From Syngnathus acus (lineage: Eukaryota; Chordata; Actinopteri; Syngnathiformes; Syngnathidae): a stretch of 64,000 bases of DNA. The position numbers were made by a program, and so were the translations under genes. Position 1 is the first letter of the stretch. Each line of letters begins with the position of its first letter. The notes beneath the pieces were generated by a model. That model was not told the DNA's origin. It saw nothing but the letters and a program-made list of their open reading frames with translations, and searched no databases. Of this stretch, positions 25,096-37,431 are shown one piece after another. The DNA lies in contig NC_051087.1 of the NCBI RefSeq assembly GCF_901709675.1, forward strand, positions 1,754,001 to 1,818,000, given 5' to 3'.

Positions 25096-28000
25096 ATGGA
25101 GTCCGGGGGAGCCATTTATACTGTACGTACCCAATAATTTGTATCACTTGGTCGTATCTTTGCTCATAATATCGTATTAGCCAAACAAGCTAGCATGGTT
25201 TGTGTGTTTTTTCATGACAACAAAAATACTAATGTTAGTTGGAGTCAGTATGTTCTCGCTATATTTAAAAATGGCAGATCACATTCTGACTTATTTAATT
25301 TTATCTGCCAAAGAATTATGATACCTATAAAACGATATTTGTCACAGAAGTATCAATCTGTTGCAAATTATTGTTGATAAATTGAATAAACTCTCATTAT
25401 GGACTGAACTAATACATTTGGCTTATTTACTACATAAGACGAGAAAGTTTTACAAATGACTGCTTGAGTTTCACCTGTCCTTTTTGTATTTGCTGTAAAA
25501 CGCACTTATTCTCATTTTTGTGGTCTTTCTACAAAATAACAAAAACGAGTGTCAAAGCATTGTTTAAATAGGTATTGGTCTCAACGAAGTAAGTTGACGT
25601 GATACATCTGGAGAGACCTTTGTCGAGTATGTTTTGGGAGAACCTAAATTGAATCTGGATTGTTGTAGAAATCATTGTTTTGTAGCAGGCAGGCTCTTCG
25701 GTGGACATGACTCGCAGCGAGGAGGATTCCCTAGTGGACGGGCCACTCATTTCAGCAGATGCCCTCCACGCCGCCATCAGGAGAGAATTTCACAGCGTGC
25801 CCACCTCTTGCCACGCCATCCTGCTGTCTGTGCTGCATGTATGGACAGAAACACACAAACACATTCCAAATTAAAATCTCCTGTTACATTGCTAGAATTA
25901 AGTACTAAATTTCTCATTCTATACTTTTGTTGTTTTTTTACGCATAGACTCCTGAGCAAAACTTTTCGACACAAACACCACATGTTCACTAACTTATGGG
26001 CAGCAGTGATGTTATGGTAGTAATAAACCGTTACACAACATATTTGAACACTAATGGTGCAGCAACACATACAGACAGAGCATTCAGAAATTTTGGGGGG
26101 TTAAAACGGGGCTTCTCAAGTCATGTGTCCTTCCAGGTGGCGTACGTGGTTCTTTCTGTGTGCGTGGCCGTGCTGTGTGTGTTAAAACTGGGCCAGGAGG
26201 AGGCGTGCGCCAGCATCCTAGGGTCCGTGCGGGGCGACAGCGCAGTGGTCTTTGGCAAGGCGGCCCTGTGGGTGCTGGTTCTGGTGTTCACCCGCTGCGC
26301 CCAGTACCACCACAGCCGGGCCCGCAACCGAGGCTACCTGCGCTTCTACAGAAGCACCAGCACGCTCAAGCAGCTTCCTCTCGCCGTGCACTCCGCAGGT
26401 AACGGCCCGCGATGTCACGCCGTAGACGCTAGGTGGAGCTCATCTAATCGTGGTCTACCTGTACACACAGGGAACGTAATGCTGTTGGTCGTCATGGCGG
26501 CGCGGCTGCCGGTTGACGTGCACACCTACGTGTTGATCGGCGTCTTGGCTTTGGAACTTCTTGTGGCGTTGCCTTGCCTCATCTACTACACAGGTAAACA
26601 TTTTGGCCAAAGAGACATGCTGCTTTGCGTGGTTGAAAAAAAAAAAAAAAACAACACCCAAAGTTTTGGTTTGTACTCAAAACTACCAGAAGGGGGTGCT
26701 ACAGTGGTACCACCTTTGTAGGTAGAATAGTTACAAACGGAATTTCATAAGCAGCGTGAAGAAAGACACCCTGTTCGATCTCATTGCTAACTAACACACA
26801 CACACACAAACACACGCACACAACAGCCCCCACACAATGTGCGAGGCCATTGGCATGACAATAGCCGCCCTGCCCTTTTCAAACCCAACGGCATGACAAT
26901 CGAGCATTCTGCTTGTCCTCCGTCCCTCCCTCCCTCCCTCCCTCCATCCATCCTGCAAGTGATCTGCTGATCTTTCACTTTGGCTCACGCACACACGCGT
27001 ACTCCATTCGGAGCGTTACATGAGGTGCCTGGAGTCACCGTCCCATTCACACCGCGGCCACACTGAGGTGAAGAAGGAAGATTGCAGTTACCCAGTGTCT
27101 GATAGGATATTGATCAGGTAGATAGTCTTATTGAAAGGAAATCCATATTAAAGGCCTATTTTGGCTGCCACGGGGCACAGATGGCGAGATACCACACACA
27201 CATGCAGGTGAAGATAAGGTATTAGTGTTTAGCCTAGCCACAGGCTGGCGAGCCCTCGGCCACTCCGCCCTCACACACACACATTGTCCCTATGTTTAGT
27301 GTTTGTGGAGGTCACTATGTGCCACATTCCCGCTTGGATCAGTGTAGTGAGCCGCGACGCAGAGGCAAGCCCCCCCCCAAAAAAAGCAAATGTGGATTTA
27401 GGATATTTAGCTTTCAAGGATGAACTTAAAGAGGCAGTGTAACCTCTACAGCAGAAGGAGGAGGGGGTGGACCAAAGGTAGGGCAAGCCTGCAGTCATAT
27501 GAAGTCCATACAGGAAGGCCTCGTTCCACTTCTCTTTGAAGTGCATGCTCGATTGTGAGTGGGAGTGTTTGCGTGAGATTGTGTGTGTTATTTTGGGGGG
27601 CTCTGCGGTATGTTTCGGGCCGCTCATTTCAACATGAATGCGGCCCACGCGCTCCACGCACATCAAAGCCGCTCCTCGGCTTTCAAAGGCTCGCTGCTTC
27701 GCGCATCTTGGCTGCAGAACCGCTACAGGGCACGTGGTGGCTATGCCATGCGAAAAAAACAAAAATGTACCTTAGCGTGCCACTTGACAGCTAGCACAAG
27801 CTAGGCTAACGTAGCAGTCAATGTCGGCGATACTTTGAGCGGCGCCAATTGCTAACAGTCGTTGCTAGCATGTTTGGACTGCTAGTTTAGCCACGAACAT
27901 GAGGTAGCATTCGCCTTTAGCTCGTCGCGCCTCGCCGTAATCACCTTGAAATGCACACGACCGATTGCTGCCCATCAGGTCGCTGACCCGGGCACGGTCT

Positions 28001-29870
28001 GAGCACCGTCCGTCTTGTCTGTGCACTCTCGTGTGACAGCAAGCGACAGTGAGAGAGAAAGAGAAAGCGAAACTGACATGGAGGTGCGAAATGCGCCACC
28101 TCCTTTCAACTGGTCCTTCCATCTATTCGTCCATCCATCATTGGCATGTCTTGACCGTTTTCAGCATGAAGTCATGTTTTGATACCACGATTTATTGAGT
28201 ATTGAGTCCCCACCAATTTCTCCTATCATGGAGCAGCAACATTTATTGGCAAAACTAACCCATAAGACATGATAAATACACTAAATTGATTTTATAACAA
28301 ACGTTTATGGGAATAGTACTGGAGGTGTGTCATTCCACAAATCAATAAATGCAGCAGCATCAACTATTGTGTTGCGCTTTGTTAAATGCTTCTCACATAC
28401 TGCTTGTATTTACACACACACAAGTGTATTTAGGGCCTCATTATGCAGGAATGCTCAGTATTTCTTTGGATTGTGTCGATGCTGCGACGGAGCAAAGCAA
28501 AGGTTGCGCTCTTTAGAATCTCCTTGACAATTTCCTCCGACTAATGACGCTCCAGTCTTATCAATACTGTCAGGCCCGCTACCCCCGAAGGCGCTCGCAC
28601 CGCCATCATCTTAGCGAGCGAGCTAGCTAGCCATGCCGTCTCCCTGAAAACAGCTCGGTGCCACGCCTGTAAATATTCTCATTCATCCCAGGACAACGTT
28701 AGCCTAGCACAAGATAGCGTAGAGTTAGCGATATAAGGAGAGAAAGGCAAAGCGTTGTGGGCATTAGCCTGCAAGCTAGCTGGTGGCTAGCGTCTCCTGT
28801 TGTGGCATTGAAAGCTCAATTGATTGATACTTATTTTCACTTGACAGGGACTTTAAAGATGTAACTTAATAATAATTTGATTTTGTGACACACTGACGCA
28901 TATTCTGCCTTCTCCTGCGGCGACCACCCCGATGCTCCACACTTTGCCGCTGGGCCCGCCCCACCCATTCCCCCCCGAGTAAAGGTATATGTTTAGGGCG
29001 TGAGAATTGGAGCTTTAAGTGCAGGATATGGCGGCCCATAAGAGCTAAGTGCGGGTTATAACGGCCCATGTGTGTGCGTGTCCAGGGAATGGCAGCCTTT
29101 AAAAGGGGAGGAGGAAAAAAATAAAAAATAAAAGCAGCGGCTGTGCACTTTCCCACCTGCATCATTATGGCGTCTGAGAAACTCTCACTGTTAGCTTATG
29201 TCTTTGTGTTTTGGGACCAAATATAGAGGACAATCGAGCAGCACAATAAATTGGATTGCAGCATTTAATCGGAATTCAAAACACCACTGTATGTTGTGAC
29301 GGAGCAAGATTTGACCTTTGACCTTGCCACAGTTCTCCCACCGCTGAAAAAAAAGAATCGACAGAATGTCATCTGCTTTTGCTTCTTCCAGTCAAAGTGA
29401 TGATCTTCAACACGAAGCGAGCGGCGCCCGACGTCAGCCAGGAAGAACACTCGCACAACTTCAACGTGGCTAGCTTACCCACGGAGACGGGATTCCGGTA
29501 GGGCCGCACGCGCACGCACACGTTATTGACACTGTAAAAGTTGTCTCTGCCATGCTTGTTGACACAGAGGTTAACAGTGGAGCTAATAATGTTAAAAGCT
29601 GGCCCCTGCCCCCGAGCACACTGCAAAGCCACCAAAACCTTTACTGCCGCTATTTTTTTTTGCCATGTCGGAGTTCTTTCAAGCGACCCAAAAACGTTTT
29701 CAAAGTTTGACAAAAGGTCCTCGTTTTGTCGTGTTAATGTGTACGTGTGTTTCAGAGAGGGTTCCTGCCTGGAGGAGGTGGTGGAGAAACAGGCGGATCT
29801 GATCGAGTACCTGAAGCAGCATAACAGCTTGCTGAGCAGGAGGCTGCTCAACCTCACCGCCCAGCACTGA
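25096..29870 (+). CDS. tmem192: Transmembrane protein 192
   Basis: Multi-pass lysosome/late-endosome membrane protein, widely used as a lysosomal tag; its molecular role is unclear. Exons 25096-25122, 25686-25838, 26137-26398, 26471-26593, 29392-29497 and 29756-29870 give 261 residues (human 271). Four hydrophobic segments lie near residues 52-76, 88-108, 148-160 and 168-190. Diagnostic stretches are [23 protein letters not shown], the TETGFR motif and a C-terminal coiled-coil [17 protein letters not shown], all close to human TMEM192. The start in the small first exon was chosen because MESGGAIYT joins in phase 0 to [18 protein letters not shown]. That segment aligns with the human GSLDITQSIEDDPLLD. 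A shorter start at 25707 is possible. The second exon has tandem TAG/CAG acceptors that would add or drop one Gln. Confidence 0.93.
26594..29391 (+). other. tmem192 intron 4
   Basis: A 2.8-kb intron. It holds a short CA tract near 26795, a (CCCT)n run at about 26926-26945 and scattered GCTAGC-like words. No supported ORF or RNA gene. Confidence 0.6.
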
Positions 29871-30537
29871 AAAGACACTTTTCGGACCACCGCCGACGGT
29901 GCACGCCGTCCATTTGAGTGAGACCCGATTCAGGTCAGACTTGGACTTGCCTCGGATGGAGCAATGTGGTGCCGGTGGGGGGTGCACTGAAAATGGCCGA
30001 CGTTTAAAGAGTCGTCGCGGGTCACAGCTGAAGGCAAAGTTGGGGGGGGCGGGCGGGCGTTATCACTGAGCGTCCCAGGAAAGCTGCTACTCTGCTTTTT
30101 TTAAAGGAGGGTTTCGAAACTAGTATACATCTATATCTATATATATAAATACTGTGCTACACCTCATGTCTTTTTGTACATAGCAGTGCTTACTGATTTT
30201 TTTCTTTTTAGGACCTTGAGCATTTTTTTGTGGTCATTGTCTGTTTTTTACCACGACTTTGACCATATGACCCTCGGCCGTGCAGATTTCGTGACTCTTT
30301 ACAGCGGTGGGGATCCGTAGTTTTTTTTTTAAACTTTGAAAATATATTTATTTTTCATGGCAGTTATAATTAATGTTAATTGTTTTTGCTATTTGTAGTC
30401 AGTCCGGGTCTCTGTCCTCCAGTTCTGTGTATTGCGTATTACATTTTAACAGTCTAATATCTGCAATGTTATTTGTTTGCGTGACAATTTGCACTCGACT
30501 GTGCTTGAGTTTTGATTCGACATGTTGAGATCTGTAC

Positions 30538-30543
30538 AATAAA
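30538..30543 (+). terminator. tmem192: tmem192 polyadenylation signal
   Basis: AATAAA about 670 bases after the stop. The only facing signal, that of apela on the minus strand, is 220 bases away, so the two transcripts end tail-to-tail. Confidence 0.6.
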
Positions 30544-30765
30544 TACCACAGAATGACATCTTTGTTTTTAACTTCAACAATCCATTTTGCTTACTATACA
30601 AGTCCAAATACTTTTCTGTGGATTTGTCATTTGAACCTTCATGTTTCATGAAACAAAGTAAACGTGGACTGCAATTTTTCTTACTTTGGCAGTACATCAC
30701 CCAGTTCTTGACGACACACACACACACAATGATAAATCCAGAAACAATACACTCGAACATTTTCT

Positions 30766-30771
30766 TTTATT
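30766..30771 (-). terminator. apela: apela polyadenylation signal
   Basis: AATAAA on the minus strand, about 790 bases beyond the apela stop. It implies a long 3' UTR relative to the 61-codon reading frame. Confidence 0.5.
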
Positions 30772-31561
30772 AAAAGGAATAAAATGTATTCAATAAACAT
30801 TTGAAGTGCATCCAATGCATGATACAGGCTCTATGTACATGTGTCCGCAACATGGCCGCAAGCAGCTCTTTGGTCCACAGCTTGTTGAGTCCAGCGCCAT
30901 TTTCTTTAGTACTGACTTGATTTTTGTTTTCTTCTTTGGCTTATTGATAAAACAAGGTGCTTGGACATTTTTAAGATCATCTTTTGTGCCCCTCATTTTC
31001 TGGTTGTTATTATTATTAGGAGTCTATGGTAGTTGGGCGCACACGTGCTCTCGTTCCCGAAAGTCAAACCTGCAAGAGAAAGTAACAGTGGTTGGATTAT
31101 GAGCCCCAACTGACAGCGAGGGAGGTAAACTCCAGTTCAGCGTGCCTGTGCCGACATAAACGAGGGGCTCAGGCATTCCTGCCCCGCTTTTAATCCTTCT
31201 TCCGCGTCATTAGCCAGATTTATGTCGAGCAGGGGTCCCGCGCGCCTCTGCCGCTAATCACACGCACCTACTCAAGTGCCACCTGCAACCTCTGGTACCC
31301 AGGGGGAAACCATTTCGAGTTCAATTAAAAGCCCAAAGATGCCATGAAAGGGGCCCTTGCACCTCCTTTTTCAAGGCCAAACCTCAAATTGATCACCAAA
31401 CTTTGACACTTTACATTAAACGGTGTCTGCAAATTCGCACCGCTCAAGGATAGCTGTTTCCGTTCGGCCATTTTGGGCAAATTCCGCTAATGTAAATAAA
31501 TGTTTGCTTACCTGTGGCCTCTTTAAAAGCACCACAAGATTTTTTGTCCTCAGCGGTCTCA

Positions 31562-33108
31562 TCAGGGGAAGGGCACTCTGGAGTGCAGAGGCAGGCATCG
31601 TCGGTGCAGGCAAAAGTGTCGGTGGTACTTTCTCCTCACATTCAGGAAATCTGCAGACAAGTTTGATGTCATTACTTTAAGTGGACTTATTATTGTTATG
31701 ATGACACATTTGGTCACCATTCTCCAACACCAAAATCATGTCAGATGACTTTAACTGTACTTCAGGTTCAACCCCCCCCCCCCCCCCCCACTTCCCTAAT
31801 AAAGTGGAGCACAGCCACCAAGCACATGACCATTTCCAAAGTCCCTAATAAATCCACTGAGCTCCCGCCGTTCGCAAGCTGCAGGCCAAAGCCAGGAAGA
31901 GCATAAAAAGTGCCAGATGACTTTATGACTCCCCCTTGCCTTCCTCCCTCCCTCCTCATCTTCCAACCCCCATCCCCGATAGAGGGAGAACCCCAAGCCT
32001 GGAGGCATACGAGTCTTTACATTCTCCTCCCGTGACATTTTGTTTAATAAAAGCTTGGGGGCGTATTTGCATGGCATCTTAACGCCCGGATTAACAAAAG
32101 CACCGGACAATGGAGACCCACCGAGTTGTGTGATACCCCGGCGGCGGTGCTCATCTGCAGATGATCCCCGAGCCTCCCTCCAAGCTCTCGTTTTATACAT
32201 CTCACCTGTTGCATTGCAGCTAAGTGTATCATTAAAGCCAATCGTAAAAACCAATCCAAAGTGCCCACACATGCAGTTTCGGGTTCTCGAGCGGGTAATG
32301 TTCCGATTTACGATGTTTTGTGGGGGGAATTGAATGCATCGATGAGTTAATGAGATAAAATCGACTCGTTTTTATTAACTCACACTTAACACATTTATCC
32401 AGCAAACAAAGTAATGATTTGAGCGTAAGTATTTACCGTGTAAACATTTGGAAATTATCTTTGTTCAAAAAACGTGATATATTTATCGAACAGGTTTTTC
32501 GTTCAGGAAGATTATATAATTTACGACATTGGTGGTAAAACGTGAACGCATCAATCAGTTGCGATGATTGGCAATAGTTACGGTGCAGATTTACTGCACT
32601 GTGAACAAATTGTTGTTTTAGAGCTATTTTATTAACGATAGCGCGCATTTTTTAATTAAATATGTCATTTGTTTTTTTTATTCCCCCCCCTCACTTGATT
32701 ACATTATTTACGGTGTTAATGGTGGGATGTGAACGCCTCAAACATTTGAGGGACTCTGCAGTGTTTGTCAAGGTAAACTCAAATTCTCAATTCTTTTACT
32801 GGATTTAAGCGTCGTATTCAAACCGAGAGTGGCTATATTTCAATATTTACCGTTTTTAGCTTCTTTTATTTTGCAATGGTATTAGCGCCTCTTTTTGTCT
32901 AATTTTTAAATCGGTAATTTATCCTAAAAATACATTGGTGCAACGCTAGACGGCAGATGTTTCCAGTTCAATCAGGATTAACTTTCGGGAAGTTGTTTAA
33001 CTTCTTCTTACTTGGCCTGGAGATGGAGGCTGGTTCCACCACCACCACCACGGTGGCCAACAGCATCAGCAGCAACGTGAACAGGTAGAACAGGTTGAAG
33101 ATCCTCAT
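31562..33108 (-). CDS. apela: Apelin receptor early endogenous ligand (Toddler/ELABELA)
   Basis: Secreted peptide hormone precursor that signals through the apelin receptor; in zebrafish it drives mesendodermal cell movement in gastrulation. Two coding exons, 33012-33108 and 31562-31650, join in phase 1 to a 61-residue precursor (zebrafish about 58). Residues 1-24 form a hydrophobic signal peptide: MRIFNLFYLF, then leucines and five valines. After EPASISRP comes the mature region with FLNVRRKYHRHFC and the ending CLPLHSRVPFP. That 11-residue ending agrees with the zebrafish hormone as I recall it. The two cysteines and the RR dibasic pairs typical of the family are present. It lies between tmem192 and smim31, as in human 4q32. 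A TATAAA box lies upstream in the right orientation. The gene is too small for ordinary ORF searches. Confidence 0.95.
31651..33011 (-). other. apela intron
   Basis: A 1.36-kb intron. It contains an 18-base C-run near 31771 and AT-rich DNA. No other gene is supported. Confidence 0.6.
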
Positions 33109-33283
33109 CTTGGGTCTGATGAGTCCTGCTTGTAAGGCTTACTGGTGGTTCTTTTCAGCCCAGAAAGAGAAGACAGTGCCGGTAGATGATCCTCCTGAAA
33201 TGGATGATGTCTCTGAAGCGTGTCCACGGTATTTTCCAAAGACTTGAGAGCTAAGTGACAAAGGTGCTTCTCCCCCCACCTCC

Positions 33284-33289
33284 TTTATA
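33284..33289 (-). promoter_or_regulatory. apela: apela TATA box
   Basis: TATAAA on the minus strand, 176 bases upstream of the ATG. It predicts a start near 33255 and a 5' UTR of about 150 bases in the same exon. It suits a sharply regulated embryonic gene, though use is inferred. Confidence 0.55.
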
Positions 33290-33299
33290 CTGGCTTCTC

Positions 33300-35104
33300 C
33301 AGCAGCCCCCCCACCCCCAAGACCACCCCTCACCCTCCACTTCAACTCCTCACACACACAAGCACGGCACATATTGACCCCACATGTAGAGGGTAATTCA
33401 AATGACAGGAAACCCCCCCCCCCCCACACACACACGCACACACACCCGAGCCTGTAACTGTCCTCTTGAACACACACACGAACACACAACAGTACACACT
33501 CCATATGTGCAATCAAAATACAGTAACAATCTTGACTTTTTTCTCCTCAATATTGCGATTTAAAATGCGGCCCTCGTTCTTTTTCCTTGTCTTTGTTTTA
33601 ACAAACAAGCCATAAATAAATCTGTATCTGATAAACAATATCAGATTTATTATACGTAAATATTTTGGGTTTATAGGTGAGGTTCATACAAAATAAATGC
33701 AAATGATCCATGAATTAGTCATAAATAAAGTAAAAATAAAGTAGTAAAGTAAATAGTCATAAATATTTTGAATATTATTATATTGAATATTATTATATTA
33801 TACTATATTATATTATTATTACACTCATGAAGATACTTTGAACATTTTGATTTGGGGTAAAAAAAAAACAAAAAAAAACTTTCCACCTCATTAGTGCGTC
33901 TGCTCGTCTGTCCGTCCGGCGTCTCCTTCGCAGCGTTAGCGACTCCTCTATTGAGTGTGGCGCTAATCAATTAGCACATTAAGATGAAATGTTGCCCATT
34001 ACATGTGAATGAGGATTAAGGCAAACAGCAGGACGCTAATGGAGCGCCAGACCTGCAAAACACTCCCTGAGACTTTGAACAAGCATCTCCCTTAAGAAAC
34101 CCGCAAAAGACAACACTACCGTGCGTGTGTGTTTGTTTGTGTGTCCGTCTTCGTGCATGTGCGCCTTTATGACTTTATGGTATTTGCAAAAATGTCCGTG
34201 TGGACAGGGGCAAGATTCCTGGCGGATTTGGCAAACGCTCTCCTCGGCCCGTTTTTGTTTCTTGTGTTGCGCTTTGCATATCAGCAGCTATTGTCTTTTA
34301 AAAAAGTTTTATTTTGCCCTATTTGAATATGCTAATGCATCTCCAATTGTCATTCACAGCCACCTGGTAGCCAACTTGCTATGTGTTGTGTTCTATACAT
34401 GTGTGTGTTTGTTTGTCCTTAAAAAAAAAAAAAGTCTCCCTGCCAGGTTTTTCGGTGTTGTAATATTTGCTCTTGCTGGGGGATTAAACGCCTAGACGGG
34501 GGATTTTCCATCCCGCTCAAACACGCACGCGCATCACTAAGTGACCCACACCGAGGAATTCAATCAGTGTGACCGAGTCGTAATCGTTTGCACTTGTCAG
34601 GTTATTATTTTCATGACGGAGGGGATGGAAAAAGATAATCACATCACGAACAACAGAGGCCACAAGATCCAAATTTCAATGGGCAGCCTTCAGCATGTGT
34701 CCGAGTGTTGCGTGCGTATCTTAGAGCGCCATCTATTGGCCGAGTTGATTGCGAGTCGTTAAAAGGGTGCTAGTGACACGCACGCACGCAAATTCAGCCA
34801 AGCAGAAGCCGATCGTCTCGCGCCACAAGCACGCTGGCCGTCTTTATTGCAACTAGACGGCTGACTGACGGAGGGCTCAGGGGTCAAAGGGCAAACTCAA
34901 CAGGGAGTCCACCCAGTCAAGATGTCCCCTCGCCGGGGCCAAAAGTCAGCTGCTTTGTTGGAGCCCAACTCAGACACGGCGGCCACGAGGTGCTGTCAGG
35001 AACAATCCAGTTTGTCACTTGGCTCATTTTAAAAGATTTTTAAGAGGAAAATGAGCATGGAATGAAAAATGTGTATTATTTCCTTTCCTTTATTGTCACT
35101 GTCT
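33300..35104 (-). other. apela-smim31 intergenic region
   Basis: Holds C-run and CA microsatellite DNA near 33410-33450 and strongly AT-rich DNA at 33600-33900. It also carries two candidate smim31 polyadenylation signals on the minus strand, at 35089-35094 and 34843-34848. No ORF here is supported. Regulatory elements for apela could lie here. Confidence 0.5.
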
Positions 35105-35361
35105 TCATTTATGTGTCTGCCTGCTGATGGCTCTCTGCTTTCCTCTTGCAGCCGTGTTGACACCTTCATCTGAAGAGCACACACGCACCTCACAAGTGTC
35201 AAACAAGCTTTTCACGCGTGTCTTGCGTTGTGTTGCCTTTTCCTACCTGTCCGCAGGTCCTCGTCCGGCGCGATGCAGACGGAGGCGACGCCGAAGAGCG
35301 TGAAGACGACAAAGGCCGTCACGATGAAGGCCAGCTCAAAGCTGGAGAAAGGCACTTCCAT
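35105..35361 (-). CDS. smim31: Small integral membrane protein 31
   Basis: Single-pass microprotein of unknown function. Exons 35247-35361 and 35105-35169 join in phase 1 to 59 residues (human about 71). Residues 1-38 read MEVPFSSFELAFIVTAF, then VVFTLFGVASVCIAPDEDLRT. They follow the human pattern [20 protein letters not shown]. The membrane segment is near residues 10-30, followed by a charged tail with GKQRA and ending RQTHK. The donor GCGGACAG/GTAGG and acceptor CTCTTCAG are good. A splice acceptor at 35398-35399 suggests that the coding exon begins at 35397 with a short 5' UTR part. Position next to apela and marchf1 matches human 4q32. The ATG context is weak (T at -3, G at +4). Confidence 0.85.
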
Positions 35362-36255
35362 GTATGTATGAAAGAAGCATTCATGGAATTTTTTCACCTA
35401 AAAAGAGCCTCCACTTTATACAGTTGTTCTCTGGTAATTCCACAATTGGCCACTGTTGTTTACTCTCGCTGTGGCACAGTCAGTAATTTCAGGAATGTCA
35501 TAAGTTTAGCATAAAAGCAGCAATGTGAGATAAGGAAGGTAGTTTAAAAATAAAAAAGACTCACCACAAGAAAAATCTCAACCTCAATGTGTAGAGTTCC
35601 CATACACATGAGGAGAAAGAAAAGAAACTTTAATCACAACACACAGGTTGAGTCCCGGAAGCAAATATGAACACACCCTCCTAGCGCAATGTACACACAC
35701 ACTCCCTCACATACACACTCAAGAGGCTCCCGTGGCTATGATGTCATGTCGTCAGGCTCGCAAATGGAGGAGGAAGTTCAATATGGCGAGGTTGCCGTCC
35801 TGGTCTTCAGACAATCAACTCGTCATTGTGCAGGTAAACGCACATCCCTTCATTGAAACAAAAAACAACAAAATATATTTACAGCGCACTTATTGTGTTA
35901 TACCAAAACTAAATACTATAAAGCAATTTCTGTTTCTTGTTTTTTAATTGTACAATTTTGCTGCTTCTTTAATTTTGGGTGTAATTTCACTCTCAGCCAC
36001 TAGATGGTGGAACACATGTTTGAAACTAAATTTGAAGAAAGAGTGAAAACAAGATGTATTTCTAGTTGACTGTGAATAAAAATTCGAGGGAGATTTTTTT
36101 TTTTTTTTGCAAATCTATTAATATATAAATTGACTATTCTTACAACGAATTACGACCTCGTCTTTTTTAGTATGAAGCTTGGCACACTTGACCCAATTTT
36201 GCTCCCATCATTTACTTTCATATATTCAACAAAGTGAAATTGAACAAAGTCATAC

Positions 36256-36370
36256 TTATAGGACGTCCACGTTCCTCATGGATCATTCCGGCCAGCGTGA
36301 CGAGGGCAAAAACCAGGAGGGAAAAGACGACGGTCAGCGCCTCCAGCTCACCCAGCAAGAACGACATCAT
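36256..36370 (-). CDS. Smim31-like upstream microprotein exon
   Basis: A 115-base open exon encodes 38 codons plus one base: MMSFLLGELEALTVVFS, then LLVFALVTLAGMIHEERGRPI. It ends at the donor ATAA/GTATGA in phase 1. Length from ATG to donor and donor phase are identical to the smim31 first coding exon. The order of an acidic-Leu start, one hydrophobic segment and a charged end is also shared. The ATG has A at -3. Two continuations are possible. Joining to the smim31 last exon (35169) gives a protein with the same tail. Joining to the acceptor before 35397 gives a 43-residue protein with stop TGA at 35381-35383, upstream of the smim31 ATG. I do not recognise the protein itself. Function is unknown. 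Confidence 0.55.
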
Positions 36371-37431
36371 GGTCCATTACGGGTAACTATGTTAGCATTA
36401 GCACTACTTCCACACACATACACTTATAGGGCAGTGAAGTGCACGCTTACGCCTCTCAAATTCAAGTCGGATCATGTTAACAATCATTAATTAATGAATG
36501 GCTTTTGTGCCTCTTTGTGTCCTTGTTTTAACACTTCTCCTGTATCTACTCATTGGGACATTTGCATCCACCTCACTGGCATTTATTAAAAACTATTTTT
36601 CAAATTGCTAATATTGAGTAGAATACTTGTACTTCTAAAATCAAAAATAATATATAAAATAATAATTATTTAAAATATTCTTCATAATTATTAATTAGAA
36701 TATTATTATAATATTATATAATGATAGTTTCTGTCTTAAAAATACATTGTTTTTTTGTGTTGTTTCAATTTGGGGGCGGGCAGGAATCAATTCATTTGAA
36801 GGCAGCAATATTACTACTGGATGCACAATACGTCTCTTCGTCCTCTTGCGGTAAATTAAGGTCACACATCACGCGCACACATGCACACACACACATTGGT
36901 TGGTATTTTTAAGTCAGATAAGTGTCTATTTCAAGGAAACAACAAGTGCGTTTGTTGTATGTGTTTTTAGCATCCCCGAGCGCGTCGTGTAATCCCATTA
37001 GTTCCGAGATAAGGGCGGGCGGGCGGGCGGGGGGCGGATTGAGGTTAGTCTAAGCCTTAATCCCCTCGCGGAGCGTATGCTTATTATTACCCCGTATGCA
37101 TGGCGAAATCCAGCACGCCAACACACACCTCTCTCTCTCTGTCAGCGGGGGGGCACGAGGAGAAGGCGGACGGACGGACGGACGGAAGGAGGGAGCTGCT
37201 GAGTAGTTTCCCAGTCGCCATGACAACCTGACACCCAGCCATCTCGACCGCTGTCTTTGTGATCTAATTCCACCATCCGGATCGGGAAGCGCAAGGAGAA
37301 GCAGGACCTGCCTGGTCTCCTTCGGCGGGATGACCGCCCATCGGAGGACGGGGAGGCGCGGGGACGCCATGGGACTAAGGCCAACGTCTATGTGTGTTTG
37401 AGTGTGTGCGTGTTGCCTGGAAACCGCCAGC
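36371..37431 (+). other. smim31-like/marchf1 intergenic region and marchf1 5' UTR
   Basis: AT-rich to about 36,900, then G+C-rich with (GGGC)n at 37013-37031 and (GGAC)n near 37166-37184. The GC-rich end probably contains the marchf1 promoter and leader. The minus-strand exon and marchf1 are head-to-head about 1.1 kb apart. Confidence 0.45.
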
